In this document: positions 1 through 10,373 of the stretch, piece by piece
How positions within the stretch are numbered: the first letter of the stretch is position 1
Layout of the letters: each line of letters starts with the position of its first letter
Source: Hippopus hippopus
Taxonomy: Eukaryota > Mollusca > Bivalvia > Cardiida > Cardiidae
Direction: 5' to 3'
DNA: 64,000 nt
Assembly (NCBI GenBank): GCA_946811185.2
Contig: OX328110.1
Location: 15,616,456-15,680,455, forward strand
Position numbers and translations under genes: made by a program
The notes under the pieces: model-generated
What the model was told of the DNA's origin: nothing
Databases searched by the model: none
Seen by the model: the letters and a program-made list of their open reading frames with translations, nothing else

Positions 1-184
1 ATACTGGACTCCCATAAAATGTTGATCTTACAGAATGTAGGTCCCTTATGGCTTCTAAATTTTCAGGTGGGGGGGGGAACAGGGCGAGGGAGATTGGGGG
101 GATTCACAAGCTCTACTAGTAATGTAAAATTGCTGATGTTTTAAAAGTTCTGTGATAAAAATCTAGATGAGATCATCTCCAAAT

Positions 185-447
185 GAGTGGAACTCTGGCA
201 AAAGGGGTTTAATGCATTTCATTGGATGCATGTTACCAAGCAAGTGATCTCATAATTATGGATCCATAAAATCTATCTTCAGTAACAGCCAACTGAATCA
301 TGACATAGAAAGGTCCTTTGAGATGCAAAAAATTGATCAATAGCAAAAAGTTTTGACCCAGGACAGCCTGCACAGACTGTGCAGGCTGTCCTGGGTTCAT
401 ACTTTTTGCAGATGCATCAAACCCCCTTTTCACAGACCATGACTCAA
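185..447. mobile_element. FB-A foldback element (intronic to the calpain-like gene)
   Basis: The ends GAACTCTGGCAAAAGGGG and CCCCCTTTTCACAGACCATG are inverted, and a long hairpin (GACCCAGGACAGCCTGCACAG and its complement) lies towards the right end around 355-405. It lies in the first visible intron of the calpain-like gene. No coding capacity. The hairpin carries GGACAGCC where other copies have GGTCAGCC, mutated on both arms, so pairing is kept. Confidence 0.8.
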
Positions 448-492
448 ATGTTATCAGTCTAAAACTTTATCCTCTGGTACAGATTGAAATAC

Positions 493-673
493 CTTTGGTC
501 TTTTCCATACAACTCCTGTGACTTTTCCACTAGTATAAAACAAGGATTTATCTTGAGCTGGGAATTCTGGGTCAACAAAGAGATTTCCACTGGACTGTGC
601 CCGTTTCTTCAACACATAATATTTCTGACCCTTAAAAGGGACTGTGTCTGACCCAAAAAGACGCATTTCTGAT
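493..673 (-). CDS. Calpain-5/6-like protease, first coding exon (partial gene)
   Basis: Calpains are Ca2+-regulated intracellular cysteine proteases; this exon encodes the stretch before and at the start of the CysPc catalytic domain. The 58 codons start at the ATG at 666-664 (minus strand) and read through the motif LFVDPEFPAQDKSLFY to VVWKRPK, the conserved start of the calpain protease core. The short leader FKGQKYYVLKKRAQ resembles calpain-5/6 rather than classical calpains with a long N-terminus. A pyrimidine-rich acceptor ending TTTTACAG precedes position 673, and a donor AAG|GTATTT follows at 492-491, leaving phase 0. The catalytic Cys, His and Asn exons must lie beyond the left edge. 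A 5' UTR exon is expected to the right but I could not place it. Subfamily is inference from length and sequence resemblance. Confidence 0.85.
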
Positions 674-2087
674 CTGTAAAACCAACTGAAAGTAGAAAAG
701 AGTACAATGTGTAAATATGACTAAAATTAGCTCTTTACCAGATGCTAAAATTTAACAGGGATTGTATATAAAATATACAATCCCTGAATTTAAGAGAAGT
801 CCAAACTGAAAGTAATCCTAGCTCCAATGATGAGAGTCGTTTAAGATCAGTGCTTTCATTAGGCTGACATAGACGTAATATATGTCCGCGAAATTTAAAA
901 AAAAAAATGTCCAAAAAAATGGAACTGGACGTTTTTAATACGTTGAGAAATTTCCAAAAACATCGGCAAATTGAAACCTAGGCGTTTTACCTGTTTTCAT
1001 AAAACTAAGGGTTTAAACGTCTGGAAAAATGTTTGGCACTAAATCTAATTGAGTACCCGTATACAAAACAAACTTTACACGCTTCAGTTAATTTTACATC
1101 ATCGCATACACATAGATCTACATGTCTGTGTTCTAAATTGACTTATAACAGGGTATCACCTTGACAACAAACTGCAGCAATAGTTAAATTAAAAGCATTA
1201 CGCTAATTGTTTCAAAGTTTGTCCTACAAAGGTGACGGTAAGGAAATTACTTGTCCTTAATCGGAATGCCGAAGAGGTTGGCAGTTTATCCAATATTAAC
1301 GCTTTTCGAACCTTTTTTTTTCCTTGTAAGAAAAATTAAGGTTAGAGGTTATCTTAATGACAAAGAGAAATATTTTGACAAGTAATATCAATTGTAAAAC
1401 TCGAAAATATATGAGTTTTTATTTTATGGTTATTAATTCTATCGTCAGTAACCATGCAGCGCACTAAATTAAAATTTCTAAATAAGTCTTCTTTCTGTGT
1501 TACAGAGTTACCGTCTGACAAAAGTAAAATGAGAATATGAGAAACGATATGATACGAAAAAAAGTAATTTATTCACAATCTTTTTGCTTTACTTTAAAAG
1601 AAACAGGATAATTGTTTTTTTCAGTGTATGATCAAAACTTCTTTCATCTCTTGATAAGCAAAGGCCGTATTTTCACTCATGGCTTCACCACTTGTGAAAA
1701 TATAGCCCTAAACTCCTAGCTTTTCACTGGATGAAAGAAATTTTGATAATATACAGAAACAGACGAATATCCTCTATTTATACCAAGTTTGAAACAAGGT
1801 TCATTGCTTTGGAATGCTGAACTGACATAGATCTAATTTTTGTTAGATAGATCAGTTTGTTTGCTTAATTCTGGTGCTAAATAAGCCATCAAAAGTCTCT
1901 GCTTCTTTGGTTCAGATAATTAACATTTTACTCCAAGGAATAGCCCATTTTTCTTCAGCACCTGAGATCATACCACATCGGTTCCAAGTTTATCACATGT
2001 TATAAAGCATTAGCATTTTAGAATTGGATACCAGTACAACTGACTCTTACTTTTGCAGTGGAGCATAGGGGAGATCAGATTAAGGAG
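674..2087. other. Gene-free stretch left of the 1.3-kb DNA element
   Basis: No exon is recognised. A short palindrome, CAGGGATTGTATA and its complement, is at 757-788. Around 1620-1790 there is a diverged relative of the TTTTCACTCGTGGCTGCGCC foldback found at 37.3 kb. This stretch may hold the 5' UTR exon and promoter of the calpain-like gene, but I cannot identify them. Confidence 0.4.
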
Positions 2088-3395
2088 CAGGGCTTTCAAT
2101 AAGATTTTAAGTAGAAGGGTAATTTCCAAAAGTAGAAGGGGGGTCTGGGGGTCCTCCCCCAGTGGGGGTCATGGGGGCAGCGCCCCCTGTCTGGGGGTCC
2201 AGGGAGCCGAAGCCCCCCCCCCCGGCCGAAAGGGAAAATTAGTTGTTTGCAGACATAGAGAACCACATATCCAGGGGGAGGTGGGGGTATTAGGTGTCAT
2301 TTCTTGTCCATTCCCCCCCTTTTCTTTAGAAGCATGGAGGGGAATATAATGAAGAGGATCAAATAAAACAGAACTTTTTCTCAACGAAGCTTAACTTTAC
2401 TATTTCATCCCCAAATTTTGTGAATTTGAAAATGAATGGTAATCAACAATTGCTCTTGAAGATGAGTCTATAGTATTTTTTTTTGTTGATTTATCTGTCA
2501 GTTTTGTGCATAAATCATGCATAAAATGAGAAAAAAAAAAATCAAATATAGTATTCTATAAGCATTTTTGGGCATTTTCATCACACAACTTGTAAAATGT
2601 ACTGCTGATTACCATTCATTTTCACATTCACTCTCCGACCAGTCATCATCAGGGTGGTGGTGACTCGACAGGAAGTTGCACAGCTTTAGCATATAGACGA
2701 ACTTCATCTCTGACAAACTCTGCTAATTCCTTAAAAGACATGTCTATTCGGCTCAATCTATTGCATCACACTCTTGGGAGTCTTTTGTGCATTTGCGTTC
2801 AGAAGATTCGTAGACATGCTGGTTTGTTTACATCGCATGTAAGGGCTGTTTGAATAAGTGGCCGATGTATAGGTTACATGCTAGCCGATCACAGCTGAAT
2901 GAATCGCATCAGGTAGCATTTTATTGAGTAAACGTTTATTTCATTTTGAAATTCAAAGTAACGGTTGTTGTTTTGAAAAGAAGTCCGGTTCTGAACCCAG
3001 AATGCCCATATTAGATAGATGTGTATTTGTAGAATGCCATCTAGCGGGAGATAATGTAAAAATTGACTAAAGGCCGAAACTACGTAAAACCCGAAATGAC
3101 TGGGCTGAAACGAGCGATAAAAAAGACCAATTTCCGGCATTATTTTGTAAACAAACTATTCGCGAGACCGATCAGAAGGTGTAGTTAATTTTATTACGTT
3201 TTTAGTAACAGGGCAATGTTTTATAAGCAAAATAATCGGTAAAAACATTAACATAATGCTGTTCTATTCAGAGTTTTATATTGTGGATTAAAAAAAAACA
3301 CCATCGGCCATTTTTTGTAGGACAAAAGTAGCCGGGGGGTTCGGTCAAAATAGACGGGGGAAATCCCCTGCCCCCGGCTCTTAATGAAAGCCCTG
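2088..3395. mobile_element. Non-autonomous DNA transposon, 1.3 kb, with 6-bp target duplication
   Basis: The termini CAGGGCTTTCAATAAG and CTTAATGAAAGCCCTG form a 16-bp terminal inverted repeat with one mismatch. The flanking hexamers AAGGAG at 2082-2087 and 3396-3401 are identical, as expected for a target-site duplication. The interior has a G-rich GGGGGTCTGGGGGTCC segment near 2140-2225 and an internal inverted repeat built on GAAAATGAATGGTAATCA (about 2427-2630). There is no transposase reading frame, so it would depend on a related autonomous element. The superfamily is not assigned: CAGGG ends recall hAT, but hAT makes 8-bp duplications. Confidence 0.72.
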
Positions 3396-3451
3396 AAGGA
3401 GCCAGTTAAATTCATCACTCAAATTCTATGCTGATATTTTTCATGTCCGAT

Positions 3452-3681
3452 AGGGCCTTACAAAAAAATATCTGTGTTTAGGGTTTCAGTCCGAGATACT
3501 GTAGGTAGGGTAGGTAGGGATTTCTTTTTTTTTTCAAAAACTTTTTACATGGACCATGTACTGAAATCACACCTAAAAAAAAAAATGTTTCTTTCAATCA
3601 TAGGGTAAAAAGTTTAGGGTCTGCAGCATTTTCTAGGTAGGGTCGGGAAACCCTAAACAGAGATTTTTTTTTTTAGGCCTA
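3452..3681. mobile_element. Short inverted-repeat element (MITE-like)
   Basis: The ends ATATCTGTGTTTAGGGTTTC and GAAACCCTAAACAGAGAT are inverted copies, flanked on both sides by A/T runs and by GGGCCTTA / TAGGCC. The ~230-bp interior contains GTAGGTAGGGT runs in both orientations. No coding potential. Confidence 0.6.
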
Positions 3682-4493
3682 CTAGTAGTCGGAAATTGAA
3701 TTGCAGTTTCAGCATGGCAGAAGATGTGTGGCTAAAGAATTTTGGTGGGACAAAAAGAGTAAACAAAGCATCATAAACAAAAAAAAAGAAAAAGAAAACT
3801 CTGGAGAAAACACTGCAATTGAGCAAAATTTAATTTCTTGTATGCAAACTGCTATTTATATAGACAAGTCCAAAGTTTGTCGTTCGTTTAGAGTAAAATG
3901 AACGAAAGGAGAATAATCTGGAGGAAAGGAAAATGATTTTTTTTTTCTTTAATATGGGTCTTATTTAACACAACATTTGGAAAGCAGTTGCCTCTCTCTC
4001 GGTGCCTATCGTGTTTCGTGAGGCTATCTCCTGCTGGTAGGTGAAAAGGCACTGTAAGCTTGGCCATCAGGCATTGTGGATAGTTGTCAGTTGAGTCACA
4101 AACGAAAATTCAGCAAAACTTTCCGAATATCATTTTCGCTCTCATTCTCCGAAGGAACTCCTTCCATATTAATCAATAAGAAAGACTTAAAGTCATATAA
4201 GATTGCACTTTGCCATATTTTCTCATTAAAAGATCGAATTATAGTCGACATACCTAGAATTTTTTTTTGACGTACCCCACCTTTCTGGAAGACGGTGCTC
4301 GTGACAAACGGTGTATCGTAATTTACCAATCTTGCTATGGTATGGTTGATGGATAGCAACTATAGGCTAATAATATTTTTTTCAGTTCGTGTAGTTTTAT
4401 TCCATATTCAATTTGTAAAAGTTTAGTATTAAACAACTGATCTTCGTCAATATCAACATATTTTGAATCTACATGTACAAAATAATATGATCC
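3682..4493. other. Gene-free stretch, nothing recognised
   Basis: AT-rich sequence with A- and T-runs. Reading frames here are short and carry no family resemblance. No clear inverted repeats or SINE boxes were seen. Confidence 0.35.
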
Positions 4494-4709
4494 ATGGCAC
4501 CAAGTAAGCCATCACATAATCATGGATCAATTTTCTCAACAACCAACTTATTCATGAGGTGGACTGGTCCTTGGACATAGGCCTACAGAAAATTGACCAA
4601 AAGCGAAAGGTTTCGGCCTTGGTCAGCCTGTGCAGACTGCGCAGGCTAACCTGGGTCGATACTTTTCGCAAATGCATTAAGCCCCCTGTTTACAGAGCAC
4701 GGCTCAAAT
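4494..4709. mobile_element. FB-A foldback element, left end truncated
   Basis: The copy enters at CACCAAGTAAGCCATCAC, lacking the usual ~45-bp left end, and finishes with CCCCCTGTTTACAGAGCACG. The hairpin near 4618-4660 is degraded on one arm (GTGCAGACTGCGCAGGCTAA). Same orientation as the copy at 185-447. Confidence 0.75.
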
Positions 4710-4739
4710 ATTTTTTGGTACAGGAGAAAATACGGGAAA

Positions 4740-4846
4740 TCGTTTTTTTTTTCCTTTGATTATTATCATTATTTTCCTTTTTCCATAATATTTTCAATGG
4801 TATTTTTCCTCAGAGACTTAATAATACGGTATCGTTTGGTAAAGTG
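4740..4846. mobile_element. FB-B foldback element, right half only
   Basis: Diverged TTTTCCATAATATTTTCAAT leads to the characteristic end GTTTGGTAAAGTGTTGA. Only the part to one side of the hairpin is present. It abuts the next FB-B copy. Confidence 0.5.
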
Positions 4847-5072
4847 TTGAGCCCGATGACAACATACAGAATTTCAGACCTGTCCGGCATTTTAAAAGCA
4901 TCCGGAGATGAACTTTTCAGTATGACTCAATTGGTTCAAACCTTCTTTAAAAAGATAGTTCTAAAACATTGTTGGAAAAGGAGAAAATGCTGGTTTTCTT
5001 TTCCCACAATGTTTTCAAAAGCCATAATTAGTATGCCTTCGTTAAAACTCGGGATTGTGTGTTAAAGGGTAG
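4847..5072. mobile_element. FB-B foldback element
   Basis: Recognised from CAGAATTTCAGACCTGTCC, the core GGAGAAAATGCTGG followed by TTCTTTTCCCACAATG, and the end GGGATTGTGTGTTAAAGGG. The right arm of the central hairpin has lost the CCAGCAT part, so the stem is broken. Confidence 0.72.
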
Positions 5073-5140
5073 AGCTGCTTTCACGTTACATGATTGTGCT
5101 GGAGTTTTGTCCGTCAAGGCCAACTCAATAGATTTTTTAC

Positions 5141-5281
5141 GGTCCGACGAATCACCGAAATACCACCGAAACACCGAAATACCCGTATTTTTTATTATAC
5201 TTCAGTTATCATAATAACCAAAAAAATACGGGTATTTCGGTGTTTCGGTGGTATTTCGGTATTTCGGTGATTCGTCGGACC
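5141..5281. repeat. Foldback palindrome with ACCGAAA repeats
   Basis: The left arm starts GGTCCGACGAATCACCGAAA and the right arm ends with its exact complement at 5281. About 53 bp on each side pair, apart from an 8-bp duplication (TTTCGGTA) on the right arm. The loop of ~30 nt is AT-rich. ACCGAAA is itself repeated within the arm. Flanks GATTTTTTAC and CATTTTTTAC are similar and may be remnants of a target duplication (inference). Confidence 0.8.
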
Positions 5282-5368
5282 CATTTTTTACCTGTATCAG
5301 GCTTGGCTTTGGAGTGAAAAAAAAATAGACTTGACCTCAGTGAAAGCATTTGTGGACAAATGATGGGA

Positions 5369-5635
5369 GCCCGGCCGGTTAGCTCAGTGGTTTAGCGTAT
5401 CTGACTCGTAATCTGGTGGTTGTGGGTTCAATACCCGGTTGAGGCAAACTTTCTTTCCGACGATTTTTCGCCTTTCACATCTGATGCATGTGAGAAAAGT
5501 AGTCAGTGACTTGGACAGAAAGTTGTGTCAGTACTGGTTTGAGAAAGCCAGGAATCACTGACCACCGTCATATGATCTAAGCTGTTAGAGCGGCGTTAAA
5601 ATCCAATACAAAAACAAAACCAAGCAAACAAACAA
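5369..5635 (+). mobile_element. SINE-2 (tRNA-derived)
   Basis: The tRNA-like head has an A box (TAGCTCAGTGGTTTAGCG) and a B box (GGGTTCAATACCC) with typical spacing. A middle segment (CTTTCCGACGATTTTTCGCC) and the shared tail CTGTTAGAGCGGCGTTAAAA follow, ending in an A/C-rich run. Pol III transcription and LINE-dependent mobility are inferred from the class. Confidence 0.85.
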
Positions 5636-5747
5636 GATAATAGAAAGTGTACCACTTTCAGGAGCAGTATTGTATTTAAGTTTTATCCGTCGAGGCCAAT
5701 TCAATCAACAGATTTCACCAGTCATTAGGCTTAGGTTCTCGAGGATC

Positions 5748-5980
5748 TTAACTCAACTCTAGACGTCAGAATTTCAGATTTCTCTAAATTCAAAGCATTT
5801 GCACACAACAATTCATAAGTGGCTAAAATCAAGGTTTTTTTTTTTTTGATAGGACAGAAAACAGATTGGGAAAAGGAGAAAATGCTGGTTACCAGCATTT
5901 TCTCCTTTTTCCAATTTGTTTTCAAAAGCTCTGCCTTTCACCTAGTCGTTAAAACTTTGGATTGTATGGTAAAGGGTTAA
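5748..5980. mobile_element. FB-B foldback element, full length with TTAA at both ends
   Basis: TTAA at 5748-5751 and 5977-5980. The central hairpin GGAGAAAATGCTGGTTACC and its complement is intact around 5875-5910; the right end reads GGTAAAGGGTTAA. A poly-T run interrupts the left half. A degenerate second copy appears to continue to about 6170. Confidence 0.85.
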
Positions 5981-6283
5981 ATCAATTCGAAATTTCAGAC
6001 TTGCCCGCATTGAGAGCCAGACGAAAGAATAAATGAGGTTCAAATGAATGGACTTGTCTCTGATAGGATAGAAAAATTCTGCAACAGGAGGAAATGCTTG
6101 TTGCAGATCCGTCGCCACAACTGATGTGCTATCAAAGGCTGTTCTTCTCGTGTATAAGCAATCAGGAGTGCTACCCTACTCACTCATTACATGTAAAATC
6201 AGGTATAAATTTCCTGTTAGTATGAAACCTAAATTGTCTGCAGGGTAGTTCCTAGGGTGAAAACTTAAGTGTGTCATATATAA

Positions 6284-6534
6284 ATGAGCTGTGCACTGGC
6301 ATCCGTGCCAAAAGTCTCGACCCAGGTCAGCCTGCGCAGGCTGACCTGGGCCGAAGCTTTTCGCTATTGGTCAATTTTCTGTATGTCCAAGGACCAGTCT
6401 ACCTCAAGATTAAATTGACTGTTAAAACAAAAAAAAAAAAAAAACTATTATGCATCCATAATTATGTGATGGCTTGCTTAGTACAATGCATCACAGAGAT
6501 GCATTAAGCCCCCTTTTTGTCAGAGCATGACTCA
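6284..6534. mobile_element. FB-A foldback element, reverse orientation
   Basis: The hairpin lies at the left end (GACCCAGGTCAGCCTGCGCA, its complement directly adjoining at 6339-6350, with no loop). The right end reads GATGCATTAAGCCCCCTTTT. A 16-nt A run interrupts the middle. It lies downstream of the galactosyltransferase stop codon. Confidence 0.8.
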
Positions 6535-6570
6535 TATATAAAAAGTGGGGTTTAGGGGTCAATGATTGTC

Positions 6571-6576
6571 TTTATT
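6571..6576 (-). promoter_or_regulatory. Candidate polyadenylation signal of the galactosyltransferase gene
   Basis: AATAAA on the minus strand (TTTATT on plus), about 225 nt past the stop codon at 6799-6801. If used, the 3' UTR would contain the half FB-B copy at 6683-6786. Position only; no transcript evidence. Confidence 0.35.
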
Positions 6577-6682
6577 TCAACGAGATAATCAGAGATAGAT
6601 GGGGTTAGGTATGAAAATTGTTAGAGTACATGTTATCTAAGAAACAAAGGAACTGAGAGATTTTTTCCTCATTGCTTTTTAC

Positions 6683-6786
6683 CCTTCCAAATAGAAAACA
6701 CATTTTTTGAACTAGATTAAAATTGTCGTTTGTAAATTCTTTCAATTTGGACAAGTCTAGAATTTTGTCGATAGGTAAAGAGTTAA
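6683..6786. mobile_element. FB-B half element abutting the galactosyltransferase stop codon
   Basis: Sequence from CCTTCCAAATAG to CAATTTGGACAAGTCTAGAA and the terminal GGTAAAGAGTTAA (TTAA at 6783-6786). It contains only the half outside the hairpin and ends 12 bp from the stop codon of the minus-strand gene, so it would lie in its 3' UTR. Confidence 0.7.
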
Positions 6787-6798
6787 AAAAAAAAGACA

Positions 6799-6991
6799 TC
6801 AGTTCTTTATTAGTTTATTTTCGTTTGGCATATACTCTTGATGAATGTCTTTATAGGATCCGTTTGTTAGTTTTGGTGAAATATAGATCCGAGTATATAA
6901 CTGTTTCTTTTCTATTTGGAGGACCTCATATTTGGCCGTGTTTAAACCTTCTTCATACATTCTCTCTGCTGCTCTCATTACTAATTTGTCC
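6799..6991 (-). CDS. Galactosyltransferase exon 6 with stop codon
   Basis: Starts after TATTACAG and encodes DKLVMRAAERMYEEGLNTAK and YEVLQIEKKQLYTRI, the family C-terminal block, followed by a ~27-residue hydrophilic tail. Stop TGA at 6801-6799. Confidence 0.92.
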
Positions 6992-9900
6992 CTGTAATAA
7001 AATATAACTTGCAATTAAAAACTGAAATGAATAAAAGAGATCAAACTCACACTGTCATTTTTGAAAAAAAGTCGAAATTAAAAACTTGGTAATAGTCTTT
7101 CGAACGAGACCTTAAACCTACGGGTTCCGCGTGACGGTGCTATACTGGTGTAGTTCCCAGGAAGCAGAATCGAGAGATTAGTATAAGTTGTAAGAACCTC
7201 TTTCTCAATCGATGTAAAATAAATATGTTTAAACTAAATTAAGCTAAACTTGAACAGTCAAGATGTCGCTCAGTAACGAGTTAATCGATCTTTATGTTAT
7301 AGAGAAGTAGGCTCACCTGTTAACATTTTCCTCGTTCCGCGAATGAGACCAGGACTCAAACTTATATTGCATTGATTGTGGTAGTTCTATTGTTATGTTT
7401 TCATTTAAAAGTCTGAAATATAAAGAAAATATAGAAATTATTCCATTAAGTTGGTTAAGTCTGACATAAATGGATTTTTTTTTTTCACGTTTCAATTTAA
7501 AGGAGAAAGACAAAAGGGAAGGTATTTATGGTTTGAACAAACAGAGCAAGAATATTTTCTACATTCAAATAACAAGCGCCGGCCCGGTAGCGCAGTCGGT
7601 AGCGTACAGGACTCAGGAACAGGGGTTCGCTGGTTCGATCCCCGGCTCGGCCAATTTCCTTCCGAGGATTGATGATACATGTAGTCATTGCGACAGGATT
7701 CATTCCTCTCTCACCGCTGATCATTATTTCGACGATGGTTATGTGAGAAAGCAGCCGTGACTTGAAAAGAATATTGTGCGGAGTACTGGTAACAAAAACT
7801 CCAGGAAACCATGGATAGTTGCACTGGCCGCCGCAATATAGCTGAAATAATGTTGAAAACGGCGTTAAACAGCATGCAATCAATCAATCAATCAGTCGTA
7901 TGACAAGCTAGGATATTATTCGCAAATACCCGTTGGGATTTCCTTGGGTAAGATAATTCAGGGCTATAGTCTAGTATTTCTGAAACCCTAGACATACATG
8001 AATATGTAAGCAGCCGCCGTGATCTGACAGAAATAATATTGAAAGAGGCGTAAAATACCATTCTATAAACCAATTTATCCTCGCATAAACATTTTAACCT
8101 TTCTTGAAAAGTTTCATCCATTTTTCCCTCAATATGCATTCAGTGATAATTCGAATATTCATTTAAGCCATGCTCTGTGAAAAGGGGGCTTTATGCATCT
8201 GCAAAAAGTATCGACCCAGGTCAGCCTGCGCAGTTTGCGCAGGCTGACCCGGGACGAATCTTTTTGTTATTAGTCAATTTTCTGCATGTCAAAACACCAT
8301 TGTACGTCAAGATTCAGTCGGTAGTCAAACAAAACGAATTTTATGGATCTATAATTATGTGATGACTTGCTTGGTATCACACATCACGGAGATGCATTAA
8401 ACCCCCTTTTGCCAGAGAATAGCTCCTCTGTATTACTATGCCTTAAATTCGTGCGGTAGTTACAAATTTATATTGGAGTGTCCTTGTACAAGGCGCTATA
8501 GAATCCTAGCCAAGGACTGGTAAAATATGGAAAGACCTAAAAAGGTGAACTGTCGTCCTGATTCGCCTGAATTGCTGTCGAAAGCGACGTCAAACACCAT
8601 TCCAACAGACTACACACAGACTTACCTAAAATACATATCGTCGTCTTCGCCTCCCCACCCCCAATAGAGGTTGGAAAACCCGTTGACGAATTTAAAATGA
8701 TCTCTGTGAAAAATTAATACTCCACCCAGGTATCTTCCGTACGGTTTTCTGGAACGAAAAAACAATAAGTAGATGAACGTGCTGGCTTTTGACCTAATTT
8801 TTTTTGGTACTGATAAAAATGAATGACTAGAAATTTCTGATTGGTAAAAAATGTAGACATGTTTGTTTTAAGGGCCCCTGCCTACTTGCGGACAAATTTA
8901 CGCCGTCTATCTTTTTTAAAGATGTTCCTCGTTGTACCTTAAACTTTTTCAACACCATAGAAGAAAACACGCGCTTTTGCGAACGGTAAAGATCAAGATC
9001 AGACTGCACAGAACGTGCAGTCTGATCTTGAATCTATACCGTCCGTTTGTTTAGTCTGCAAAGGCCATGGCGTCGAATGGGTTTTAAAGGTAAGTAAGTC
9101 TATGTGTGTGAGAGGCTCGTGACGTATTCTGTATCCGGTTTTTGCATCACTTTCGTTAGTGAATTTTTTCTTGTTAATGGATTTTTAATATCATTATATG
9201 ATTGCTGTCCTGGATTTTAATTTTCATACAATCTTCGTGATATAATCTAATTACTGTACCGTGTTGTGCCATGTTGTTTTTTTTTTCGCCGAAATAATAA
9301 TAGATAAATACATGTACCTACGACTGAATCGAACCGCTGACGCAAACTCGGAAGATAAATAAAATAATTTTAGACTTTACAAGATAAATTTGTGTCTTGA
9401 CTGCCGTGAGAAAAGAAGGCTATAACACTAATGCTACAAAGGGCGACTTTGTTGGCTTTTACAGACAGAATAGATCAAGATCAGACTACACAGATCTACA
9501 CCGTCTATTACGGTGAGATTTCTCCAACTAGCAAAATTTTTAAATCGTAAAATATGGTTTTGGTTAGATTTCAATGCAGTTTGCCACAATTACTTTCTTT
9601 CATGAATAGATGTGCCATTTAAAATCCTCAATGGCGGGCTCGACATGTTGCCCCTGGGTAATCTTCTAGTTCTACAATATTTTCCATCCTTTCAAAGACA
9701 AACATCATCTTTTTGGCAACATTTTATTAGTTGTCGGTAATTGCTTTGAATTTGGACTAGTCTAAAATCTTATTGTTTGGTAAAGAGTTATTAATTTTGT
9801 CACACTTACCTAAAGTCATACTGCCGAATATAGGTGGAGACGTGTTTGACTGCTCTACTTTTACAGTTGTAGGTTATTCGATGGTCGAGGGGCAGCATGT

Positions 9901-10320
9901 CTACATCGTGAAATACGTAACAATAAGTATCAGTTAAATTTAAGCTTTCTAAAAATCCGGCGTTCATCAGTAAACCTTTCTTGAAAACATCGTCTGGAGT
10001 CTGAAAAACGGTAAAAAATGTTTAGTAATCACAACTAAAATGATAACTCGAAGAAGTAAAGTAATGGTTCAAGTAAGCGACATGAAAAGGATGACGAGAA
10101 AGAAAAAGAGAGACAGAGACGGGCAGACTGAGAGGCTCGAAGAGAAAGGGAGAAAAAAAGAGAAAGACAGACGGACAGACAGACAAACAGATAGACAGAC
10201 AGACAAAGATAAAATAAAGAGATGTGATGAAGAGAGAGAGATACAGAGACAGAGAGAAAGGAAAGATGAGATGAAGAGACAAAAGAGAGAGGGGGGGAAG
10301 ATGAGACTAAGAAACATAGA

Positions 10321-10373
<53 letters not shown>

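Noticed and set aside
2053..2384. Gly/Pro-rich frames of 71-98 codons
   Set aside because: They translate the G-rich end of the 1.3-kb DNA element and have no protein-like features.
5390..5450. Possible functional tRNA gene
   Set aside because: The tRNA-like boxes continue into the shared SINE body and tail, the cloverleaf is imperfect, and several copies share the same structure.
7577..7650. Possible functional tRNA gene in the galactosyltransferase intron
   Set aside because: The acceptor-like stem has mismatches and the sequence runs into the SINE-3 body.
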